This document shows, piece by piece, positions 28,701 through 34,754 of a stretch of 64,000 nucleotides of DNA (its first letter is position 1; the number at the start of each line of letters is the position of its first letter). The notes under the pieces are model-generated. The model was not told where the DNA came from. It did no database searches and was given only the letters and a program-made list of their open reading frames with translations. The stretch spans positions 682,001 to 746,000 of the forward strand of contig JAFLBV010000001.1 in the NCBI GenBank assembly GCA_017302895.1, in the 5' to 3' direction. This DNA comes from Ignavibacteria bacterium. GTDB taxonomy: Bacteria; Bacteroidota; Ignavibacteria; Ignavibacteriales; Ignavibacteriaceae. A program made the translations under genes and the position numbers.

Positions 28701-29037
28701 CTGTATAAAAAGCGAGCGAATGGGCAATGTCTATACAATAGAAATTTTCGGTTTGACTGTTTATTTCGCCTCTAAAAGTGCCTGCCCAGGCGTTAAATAC
28801 TTTTGTAGGATTATAGGGGTCGGTAAATTTTATTCCATTTGTCCCTTTATCAATCGCCAGTACCTTGGCAATACTGCTTGTTATCCCATCCGGGGAGACA
28901 AAAAACTCAGCCGGATATTTTGTATTGCTTTCGGTTCCTGAGACCGATAGTGTGTCGATAGGAAATACAACTGCTGTTGAGATAACCCAAATTAAGGCAA
29001 ACAGCATTTTATTTAGAATAGTAGAATGTTTTTGCAT
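25717..29037 (-). CDS. Large surface adhesin: thioester domain, DUF11, choice-of-anchor A, propeller, T9SS sorting domain
   Basis: 1106 residues from the ATG at 29037, which has AGAAG upstream; a TTG at 29058 would add seven. Order: signal peptide; thioester-type domain (about 40-180) with Cys101 in F-Y-C-I-D-I and Gln159 in I-Q-L-A-I-W-H-F, the pair that would form the internal Cys-Gln thioester; an Ig-like segment; a DUF11 repeat (about 320-405, S-L-T-K-T-V-S-N-A-N-P-N-N-G-E); a choice-of-anchor A domain (about 415-650, A-E-G-Y-N-V-F-T-L); YCF48/BNR propeller repeats (about 710-1010); T9SS type A sorting domain ending K-K-M-I-L-M-K. The thioester could bond covalently to host or particle amines. 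Direct repeats lie upstream of the start. Confidence 0.88.
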   Translation of the reverse strand: MQKHSTILNKMLFALIWVISTAVVFPIDTLSVSGTESNTKYPAEFFVSPDGITSSIAKVLAIDKGTNGIKFTDPYNPTKVFNAWAGTFRGEINSQTENFYCIDIAHSLAFYTASQPHLYIDSGTTPSQITYILMNYYPYKAYPYTGAMTTVQKEAAAIQLAIWHFADGVNPNTIQTADIKARTIEIINEANANSNGFVPVKTLIILPSANQYFTGTDAQFRIKVFDELARPVANRQVTLSVSAGSLSQTVVTTDATGTTPAVTLNPGSAKNVTLTATAVITIPQGTRYVHQVQPNLFQKIVLATPATAQKNTSINLEWTERVDISLTKTVSNANPNNGENVTFTISVSNAGPSPASGVVAKDFLPGGLTYISSSASQGSFNSASGEWTIGNLANGANASLAVTVKVDVAANYLFSLGAAEGYNVFTLQDMNQPTADVEGKVAVGRDGFFSNFSVGDLLPASGGTVDVLVVGRHLTFASGNVTGGNVVYGTSGTVSQQVGIVDGTLRQGNPVDFNAAGAYLTALSTQLAGYTTNGSTTMSGVTLTLNGADPFLNTFSVTAAQMTQTQEVYVNVPNGSVALINVAGDSIDWGGNLVVSGTPITNCMFNFHDAKKITIQSIDVTGSVLAPLADVNFISGVQHGQMICKSLSGGAQYNLANFIGNIPLDTTITNIAEIIRCDQLDVDSNPGSGGENEDDYSAASVHVRGTHAGGGGSINTGNWQYVGSVSQEYFIWTFMRAQDGSMIAGTWGGKILRSTDQGLTFSVINNGMNVAYIWSLVQTPNGDFYAATERGVFRSGDNGVNWNSTSLPQYDVRSLLFHDNTLYAGLWGQGVYKSTDNGANWVDASSGMIIKSVQALTKDNSGNIYAGTFGGSIYKSVDGGQNWNSTAMNYPHVWSLGTTSTGIIVAGTYGNGLYLSADGGNSWQPQTSGIAATHIYSVSVDNGDNVFVSSWNNGVYFAHITSTDAPASAWNYIGLKGVKVSAISFDQSNGRLFAATSDGGILRNDSPTSVKEIETTYSPAGFVLSDNYPNPFNPETVIEFSIPLKVNVNLSIYNVLGEMVSTLATGELEAGRYSVKFDAKQLPSGIYIYRLSAGTNVISKKMILMK

Positions 29038-29092
29038 ATTTTTCTTCTGTTTTGTCAATTTACACCATCAAAAATTATACCAATTCAATCTT

Positions 29093-29140
29093 TAGAAAAA
29101 ACGCCTGTTTTGACAGCTTTCTAAAAAAAACGCCTGTTTT
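29093..29140. repeat. Direct repeat pair upstream of the adhesin gene
   Basis: Two 19-base copies (29093-29111 and 29122-29140) share AAAAAACGCCTGTTTT with one difference in the A-run, start to start 29 bases, 55-105 bases before the adhesin ATG. They may be activator or repressor sites, or an old duplication. Confidence 0.7.
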
Positions 29141-29170
29141 ATTTTGAGAAAATGTATCAAAATTCGACAT

Positions 29171-29210
29171 TAAAAACAGTTGCCGACAGGGAATCCCCAT
29201 CGGCAAACTG
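29171..29210 (-). terminator. Rho-independent terminator of acs
   Basis: On the minus strand CAGTTTGCCGA pairs with TCGGCAACTG (one bulged T) and is followed by TTTTTA. It lies 37 bases past the acs stop codon. Confidence 0.85.
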
Positions 29211-29246
29211 TAGAAAACCGGTTTGTTACCTGTTTATAGCATTCAT

Positions 29247-31154
29247 TTACTCTTCCAGCGTACTCTTGTCACCTTCAGGAAGACCGAGAGCTCTGGCACG
29301 CAGTAGCCTTCTCATTATTTTACCTGATCTTGTTTTGGGAAGAGCATCCATGAAGTTGATTTTTTCCGGTTTTGCGATTGGTCCTATCTCGTGACCGACA
29401 TGTTTTTTCAGGTCCTCCATTAATGATTCGGAGGCTACATATCCGGCTCTGAGTACCACATAGGCATGAATTACATTTCCTTTTACTTCGTGCGGCAAAC
29501 CAATGGCTGCAGCTTCCGCCACTGCTGAATGTGAAACGAGCGCGGATTCTATTTCTGCAGTTCCGAGCCTGTAACCGCTCACTTTAATTACATCATCCAG
29601 TCTGCCTATTACCCACACATAACCGTCCTTGTCTTTTCTGGCGGAGTCGCCCGCCTCGTACATGGTTGTGTATTTACTCCAGTACTGCTGTTTGTATCGT
29701 TCAGGATCGTGCAGAATACCCCGCATAATCGAGGGCCAAGGTTTTTTGATAACGAGAATGCCTTCTTCACCTGGAGCCGCACTCTTGCCTTCAGAGTCGA
29801 TAACATCCACCTCAATACCAAAGAATGGCTTTGTTGCACTTCCCGGTTTCAGGGGAGTAACGGGGAGAGGTGTGATCATAAATCCACCCGTCTCTGTTTG
29901 CCACCATGTATCCATAATCGGACATTTTGATTTTCCGATCACCTCGTAATACCACTTCCAGGCTTCAGGATTTATCGGTTCGCCGACACTTCCGAGAATT
30001 CGGAGTGATGAGAGGTCATGTCTGTTGGGCCAGGCATTGCCGAAACGCATCAGTCCTCTGATAGCCGTGGGAGCTGTATAGAGAATAGTAATCCCGTATT
30101 TCTCGATCATCTTCCACCATCTGTTTGGATATGGGAAGTTGGGAGCGCCCTCATACATGAAACTTGTGGCACCGTTTAGAAGTGGTGCGTAAACGATATA
30201 ACTGTGGCCCGTGATCCATCCCGGATCTGCAGCACACCAGTAACGGTCTTCATCGTTGATGTCAAAAACATATTTGAATGATGTGGCAGTATAAACCATG
30301 TAACCACCGTGAGTGTGGATTACTCCTTTGGGTCTGCCTGTCGTTCCTGAAGTGTACAGGATAAATAGCATCGTCTCGGCATCCACTTGTTCGGTTTCGC
30401 ATGGCTGATTTACCACTGGTACGCTTAGAAGGTCGTGGTACCAGTAGTCTCTTCCGGGCTCCATATACACTTCGTGTCCAGTCCGCTTTACAACCACACA
30501 ATGTTCGATTGTACCTTGTCTGGCGAGTGCTTCGTCGGCAATTTCCTTCAGGTTTACAATTTTACCGCGCATAAAACCACCATCGGCAGTGATAAGCACT
30601 TTGCTTTGAGCATCTTCTATTCTTTCCGCAAGAGCCTCGACACTGAAACCACCGTAAACCACCGAGTGAGCAGCTCCTATTTTTGCACAGGCAAGCATTG
30701 CAAACATCAATTCGGGAACACGGGGCATATATATCGTAACAATGTCGCCTTTCTGTACCCCCATGCTCTTTAAAATGTTGGCAAATTTTACAATTTCGCG
30801 ATTAAGGGCAAAATAGGAATAGGTTCTGACATCATCACCGGCTTCACTCTCCCAAATCAGGGCAATTTTGTTTTTCCGGAAAGTTTTTAAATGTCTGTCG
30901 ATGGCATTGGTAACAATATTGGTTTTACCACCAGTAAACCATTTAAAGAACGGCGGGTTGGAATCATCGTAAACTTTCTCCCATTTTTGAGACCATACAA
31001 ACTCTTCTGCGATTTCTCCCCAGAAATTCTCCGGGTTTTCGATCGATTTTTTGTACATCGAATCGTAGTCTTTGCAGAGAGCTTTATCAATAACTGACTG
31101 CGAGGGGTGGAAAATTTCTCCTTCAGACTGTTTAATGCCTGTTTCATCACTCAT
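29247..31154 (-). CDS. acs: Acetyl-CoA synthetase (AMP-forming)
   Basis: 635 residues. Makes acetyl-CoA from acetate, ATP and CoA through an acetyl-AMP intermediate. ANL-superfamily motifs: Y-T-S-G-T-T-G-R-P-K-G (P-loop), D-T-W-W-Q-T-E-T-G-G near 410, the hinge Y-V-W-V-I-G-R-L-D-D-V-I-K-V-S-G-Y-R, and the C-terminal P-K-T-R-S-G-K-I-M-R-R with the catalytic Lys that is acetylated in other bacteria. A propionyl-CoA synthetase is an alternative, but length and the Trp pair fit the acetate enzyme. AGGAG lies before the ATG. Single gene with its own terminator. Confidence 0.94.
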   Translation of the reverse strand: MSDETGIKQSEGEIFHPSQSVIDKALCKDYDSMYKKSIENPENFWGEIAEEFVWSQKWEKVYDDSNPPFFKWFTGGKTNIVTNAIDRHLKTFRKNKIALIWESEAGDDVRTYSYFALNREIVKFANILKSMGVQKGDIVTIYMPRVPELMFAMLACAKIGAAHSVVYGGFSVEALAERIEDAQSKVLITADGGFMRGKIVNLKEIADEALARQGTIEHCVVVKRTGHEVYMEPGRDYWYHDLLSVPVVNQPCETEQVDAETMLFILYTSGTTGRPKGVIHTHGGYMVYTATSFKYVFDINDEDRYWCAADPGWITGHSYIVYAPLLNGATSFMYEGAPNFPYPNRWWKMIEKYGITILYTAPTAIRGLMRFGNAWPNRHDLSSLRILGSVGEPINPEAWKWYYEVIGKSKCPIMDTWWQTETGGFMITPLPVTPLKPGSATKPFFGIEVDVIDSEGKSAAPGEEGILVIKKPWPSIMRGILHDPERYKQQYWSKYTTMYEAGDSARKDKDGYVWVIGRLDDVIKVSGYRLGTAEIESALVSHSAVAEAAAIGLPHEVKGNVIHAYVVLRAGYVASESLMEDLKKHVGHEIGPIAKPEKINFMDALPKTRSGKIMRRLLRARALGLPEGDKSTLEE

Positions 31155-31440
31155 TTTTGATGCTCCTGTGGATAATTTTATCTGGAAATGTTTGTTTACG
31201 AGGCCATGGATAAATCTTAATAACGAATTCTCAAGTTAAGAATGTTGAATTTTTAATGCAAATTTTTTTTGAATCAAAAAACAGGGTTTATTCAATTGCA
31301 GGCATATTAGTTAAAAAGGAGGGTAAGGAATGGTAAAAAAAGTGCCCGCCATCTCGAAAGATAAACGGGCAAGGTTTAGTTAGGTGAGGGACTCACATTC
31401 TTTTAGAGAAATCGAAACTCTATCCTCACCTCGGGGGATT
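31155..31440. other. Intergenic region with two hairpins downstream of the small membrane-protein genes
   Basis: 286 bases without a gene. It should hold the acs promoter (right of 31154; no motif recognised) and two stems: TGCCCG/CGGGCA at 31343-31371 and AGGTGAGG/CCTCACCT at 31382-31431. Confidence 0.5.
31335..31371 (-). terminator. Rho-independent terminator of the small membrane-protein cluster
   Basis: On the minus strand TGCCCG pairs with CGGGCA across a 17-base loop and is followed by C and a T-run (TTTTTTT). Confidence 0.7.
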
Positions 31441-31632
31441 TCACATTTGCGATGTGTATGCGAGAATCTTAAAAAAGACCTGTGACACAACAATCGCCAC
31501 ACCTAACCAAATGACATTACGAAAAAGTTTTTCCTTTTTTTTCCTTTTATAGTAGAGACTGTCGTACTCACCGGTACTGCGGTAGTCTCCATTTTCAACG
31601 CTCCACCTGTACCAGGTGATTTCCTGTTGCAT
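31441..31632 (-). CDS. Small membrane protein, paralogue of the gene at 32.44 kb
   Basis: 63 residues from the ATG at 31632, which has GAGGAT eight bases upstream; a TTG at 31644 would add four. The N-terminal half is soluble with W-S-V-E-N-G-D-Y-R-S-T-G-E-Y-D-S-L-Y, then a Lys-rich segment (KRKKKEKLFR) and one membrane helix. The pattern G-D-Y-R-x-x-x-E-Y-D-x-L-Y followed by a basic patch and helix is shared with the protein encoded at 32440-32625, so the two form a small paralogous family. The basic side should face the cytoplasm. No known family was recognised. It lies downstream of a 53-residue membrane protein gene on the same strand. Confidence 0.8.
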   Translation of the reverse strand: MQQEITWYRWSVENGDYRSTGEYDSLYYKRKKKEKLFRNVIWLGVAIVVSQVFFKILAYTSQM

Positions 31633-31663
31633 TTTAATCCTCAATTCAATGTTTATTGACAGG

Positions 31664-31825
31664 TTATTTGATCATAAATTTTTCTGCCATCAGTCTTATT
31701 ACATGAAATGGAGAAAACAAAATGATTAAGCAAACCACAGGAGTGTAAACTGCAACAAGGAGCATCAATCTGACAATGGTAATCTTTTCGTGATCGAATT
31801 TGCCAGGTTGATCGTCCTTGAACAT
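31664..31825 (-). CDS. Small membrane protein (53 residues)
   Basis: Short gene read directly from the minus strand: MFKDDQPGKFDHEKITIVRL, then a hydrophobic stretch (MLLVAVYTPVVCLIILF) and S-P-F-H-V-I-R-L-M-A-E-K-F-M-I-K, stop. The start has a strong GGAGAAGG ribosome site (AAGG directly followed by T and the ATG). It is one membrane helix with a charged N-terminal tail. The stop is 31 bases before the next gene's start, so the two are probably one transcript. The pattern of an acidic/basic short tail and single helix resembles small subunits of respiratory complexes or transporters, but that is only a possibility. Confidence 0.7.
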   Translation of the reverse strand: MFKDDQPGKFDHEKITIVRLMLLVAVYTPVVCLIILFSPFHVIRLMAEKFMIK

Positions 31826-32439
31826 ACCTTCTCCATTAAAGTAACTAAATTATTGTTATTTATGTTATATTTTTTAGATCCTGTGACAACATAGCTCGGA
31901 GATGCTGGCGAAACCGGCAGCCGGCTACGGGCGATGACTGGTCATACACATAGCACAGGACATAAAAATTCGATGATTTTCAACTTGAGAAGTAAAAATT
32001 GCGGTTCTTTAGATAAGAATAAGCTTGAGGGGTTCATTGTAAAAGGGGATGCAGCTTGCTGCAATATTAGAAACTTATAAACCGGCGATAGCGTGCCTTT
32101 TCCCTCACCACACCAAACACAGTTTATCGACTACATCCCGCCTCTACAATAACAATAAAAATCTAAAAGAAAATGCCTCCATTTTTTGTGAAAAACCAAT
32201 GGTCATTTAAACCTCACCTTAAACCTGCACAAAGTTAATCATAATATATTTTAAAGTCAAGTAAATAAGTGAAAAAAGTTTAAATAAGTTGGCTTTTTTT
32301 ATCAACTATCTTTCGATTTTGCTTTAACATACTGTATGTTATATTAAAATGCGGGTTTTCAGCAAGATTAATTGCTGAAGATTGTTATATTTTTAAAAAG
32401 AATTTCTGAGTCGGGTAAGGGGGAATTCTAGTGGGTTTG
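31826..32439. other. Gene-free region with a structured GC-rich element
   Basis: 614 bases. A GC-rich island at 31879-31960 folds well (separate entry). A second island near 32077-32145 contains A-C-C-G-G-C-G-A-T-A-G-C-G-T-G-C-C and a short GCAGC/GCTGC hairpin at about 32051-32062. All frames in both strands are broken by stops; no protein or known RNA family was recognised. The rest is very AT-rich. Confidence 0.5.
31879..31960 (+). ncRNA. Unidentified structured RNA-like element
   Basis: Outer stem TCCTGTG (31879-31885) with CACAGGA (31954-31960); inner hairpin GCTGG-CGAAA-CCGGC (31904-31918); a second stem ATGAC/GTCAT (31934-31945, effectively ATGA with a CTGG loop). This gives a three-way-junction-like fold in a clearly GC-richer island. 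The inner stem has a T:G pair on the plus strand that would be a C:A mismatch on the minus strand, favouring plus-strand transcription. No riboswitch or RNA family could be named, and no plus-strand gene follows within 850 bases. Confidence 0.35.
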
Positions 32440-32625
32440 TCAGATTTTGGCGACTGCCATCAAAATAAAGTACATCGCAACGGTAAGGGCGACTCCGGCG
32501 GTGATCCAGAGAGCACTCTTTTTTGTTTTTTCTAATTTGCGGTTCCGCAAATAGAGTTTATCATATTCATCATTTTGCCGGTAATCACCTTGCTTGATGT
32601 GCCAGCCGTACATGTCTTTTTTCAT
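32440..32625 (-). CDS. Small membrane protein, paralogue of the gene at 31.44 kb
   Basis: 61 residues. W-H-I-K-Q-G-D-Y-R-Q-N-D-E-Y-D-K-L-Y-L-R, then a basic segment (RNRKLEKTKK) and one membrane helix (ALWITAGVALTVAMYFILMA). It aligns with the 63-residue protein at 31441-31632 over its whole length with the core G-D-Y-R-x-x-x-E-Y-D-x-L-Y. A GAAGAT ribosome site precedes the ATG. It is separated from its paralogue by the 53-residue protein gene and the structured non-coding region. The role is unknown; the conserved Tyr/Asp core suggests a binding surface rather than just a membrane anchor. Confidence 0.8.
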   Translation of the reverse strand: MKKDMYGWHIKQGDYRQNDEYDKLYLRNRKLEKTKKSALWITAGVALTVAMYFILMAVAKI

Positions 32626-32829
32626 TAAATCTTCGATTATTTCAAAATTTTTTGCTTTTCCTGACGCAAATATAGCGAAATACTCCCTTAAGGCATGTGA
32701 TGTATGTCGAATAGACTTTTTTGCCGTAGAAAAAGAAATGCAGATTTAACAAAAAGTTTTTTATTAAATATATTGAAAAATGTTTATTTTGCATCAATAA
32801 TCGCACATTTTATAAGAAGTCCAGCCAAA

Positions 32830-33051
32830 ATGCCCGAACAATTCGAAGTAGTAAAAGGAATCCGGTTTCCCAAGTATTCATTGAAAATAGTTAAATACAG
32901 CAACGGGGAGTTTGGGGTGATCGAATCTTTTTATTTCTTTAAATACTGTTACAAAAGAAATGTAATGAAGTTTGAAAAAGAATTGGATGCAAAAAATAAA
33001 TATGAAGATTTGCATGCTTCACGCAAATTCGATCATATGACAGGACATTAG
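32830..33051 (+). CDS. Hypothetical small protein
   Basis: 73 residues from ATG 32830 (M-P-E-Q-F-E-V-V-K-G-I-R-F-P-K). The open frame extends upstream to 32704, but that part is low-complexity and AT-rich with no ribosome site, so the inner ATG is preferred. The product is basic and soluble, rich in Lys, Phe and Tyr. No domain was recognised. It is a separate unit between the small membrane-protein cluster and the ATPase-GNAT fusion. Confidence 0.55.
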   Translation: MPEQFEVVKGIRFPKYSLKIVKYSNGEFGVIESFYFFKYCYKRNVMKFEKELDAKNKYEDLHASRKFDHMTGH

Positions 33052-33153
33052 AATTCCCTTCTTGCGGGACTTTCCTGCCGGTATTCAAGTTTTCATCTTT
33101 TTTGCTTATCTTGTTTACTTGTTGAACCAAATTTTGATGGAGCCGGTAAGACT

Positions 33154-34644
33154 GTGAATAAAAAAATCGATAAAAAAATTCTTCTTAACGGATTGCTCGC
33201 GGAACTGAAGGTTCCAGCCAACATTTCCTACCTTCCAATACTTCAGAACATCTCAACTACCATAGCCAAATGGCTCGGCTTCAATGAAGATCACTTCAAC
33301 AACATAGATCTGATTGTAGAAGAATCTTTTGTAAGCATTGTGGAAAATTCTTTCGATCCCGAGGAATTTGGGGAAATCAGGTTTTTCGTCCGTTTCAAAC
33401 CGGGAAAACTGATTTTGTCTTTCGAGGACAAGGGTTTGCCGGTCGATGTTTCTATGCTGGAAAAACAGGAACACTCGGCTTTGGGAATCCTGATAATCAA
33501 ACACCTTGCCGATGAATTCAAGTTTGTCAATCTTGGGAAAGACGGGAAACGGCTCGAGATTGTAATTAATATCCCTGAGGGTGATATCAATGAAATTCTC
33601 GAGAGGGAGGCGGCACAAAAAACTGAACCCGCTCCGCTCGATGAAGAACTTCACTTTAGAATGATAGAACCAGCCGATGTACTTGATTTAACCCGACTCA
33701 CCTACAGGGCTTATGGATACACCTATATGGGTATCGCATATTTCCCCGAGAAATTAAAGGAATTGCTTGACTACGGGTACATGAAAGCAGTGGTTGTGCA
33801 CAATTCAAAGAATGAAATGATCGCCAATCTGGGTCTCTTTTTCGACAAACCAGGCTCAAAGGTGGCCGATTCAGGTATGGCGATTGTTGATCCACGCTAC
33901 AGGGGTCACAATCTTTTTAAAAGAATGAAGGCCAAAGCTGTGGAACACGGGAAAGAAACCGGAATGTACGGCCTCTACAGCGAAAGTGTGACCATACACC
34001 CTTACACTCAAAAAGGGAACATAACACTCGGGGCAAAGGAAATAGGTTCTCTTATAGCATTCACAGGTGAACACATCTCTTTCAAGAAAATAAACGATGA
34101 GGGGCTCTCCCAAAGGCAGGCGGTTATGCTCTATTATCTGAAAATAAATGAAGAACCGCACAGGGAAGTTTTCATCCCTGAAACATATAAAGAGATGATT
34201 ACCTCTATCTATGCCGATCTCGGGTTGAGCAGAAAACTTAATTATTTTAACACATACAAAAATATTTCCGAACTCTCGGGTGTAACAATAAGCGAAACGG
34301 CTTTCAAACCCGATTTGAATTCTGCAATCATTAGCATTGAAAAATATGGCGAGGACATAGTTCCACTCGTTCAAAACAGTGTAAAAGAACTGTGCATGAA
34401 GAAAGTCGACACAATTTACCTCGAACTTCCCCTGTCTGATCCCAACACGATGTTTCTGGTGCCCAAATTTCGGGAAACCGGATTCTTTTTTGGCGGCGTA
34501 ATTCCGGAATTCAGGAACGGTGACATCCTGAAACTTCAATATCTGAACAACATCTACATTGATCCCGAAAAAATTTGTGTCGCTTCCGACAACGGAAGAA
34601 AAATCCTTTCATTTATCCTCGCAGACAGGGAGAAAACAGGCTGA
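33154..34644 (+). CDS. Fusion of an anti-sigma-type HATPase domain and a GNAT acetyltransferase domain
   Basis: 496 residues, GTG start with GGAG upstream. The first 150 residues are an RsbW/SpoIIAB-like ATP-binding domain (HATPase_c_2): N-box I-V-E-E-S-F-V-S-I-V-E-N, G1 box F-E-D-K-G-L-P-V-D, G2-like L-G-I-L-I-I-K-H-L-A-D. From about 165 to 320 comes a GNAT-like domain (F-R-M-I-E-P-A-D-V-L-D-L-T-R-L, and acetyl-CoA-loop-like V-D-P-R-Y-R-G-H-N-L-F-K-R-M). The last 170 residues are unassigned. Anti-sigma kinases of this type act in partner-switching control; the GNAT domain suggests added acetylation or acyl-CoA sensing. No anti-sigma antagonist or PP2C gene lies nearby. Confidence 0.8.
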   Translation: MNKKIDKKILLNGLLAELKVPANISYLPILQNISTTIAKWLGFNEDHFNNIDLIVEESFVSIVENSFDPEEFGEIRFFVRFKPGKLILSFEDKGLPVDVSMLEKQEHSALGILIIKHLADEFKFVNLGKDGKRLEIVINIPEGDINEILEREAAQKTEPAPLDEELHFRMIEPADVLDLTRLTYRAYGYTYMGIAYFPEKLKELLDYGYMKAVVVHNSKNEMIANLGLFFDKPGSKVADSGMAIVDPRYRGHNLFKRMKAKAVEHGKETGMYGLYSESVTIHPYTQKGNITLGAKEIGSLIAFTGEHISFKKINDEGLSQRQAVMLYYLKINEEPHREVFIPETYKEMITSIYADLGLSRKLNYFNTYKNISELSGVTISETAFKPDLNSAIISIEKYGEDIVPLVQNSVKELCMKKVDTIYLELPLSDPNTMFLVPKFRETGFFFGGVIPEFRNGDILKLQYLNNIYIDPEKICVASDNGRKILSFILADREKTG

Positions 34645-34754
34645 TTCAACTCCTTTTAATACCTTATTAAAAACATTGTTATGATGTGATTATATCCGTA
34701 ATTTAAAGTTTAATTAATATTCTTTAACTGCCACTTAAATTACCGGACCCTCTC

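Noticed and set aside
31879..31960. SRP RNA, 6S RNA, tmRNA or a cobalamin/c-di-GMP riboswitch
   Set aside because: The conserved core sequences of these families, as far as I recall them, are absent on both strands.
31970..32150. Decayed protein gene (transposase-like fragment) on the minus strand
   Set aside because: Stops in all frames within short distance and no motif recognised; cannot be supported.
32704..32829. N-terminal extension of the 73-residue hypothetical protein
   Set aside because: AT-rich, low complexity, no ribosome site; the ATG at 32830 gives a more coherent start.
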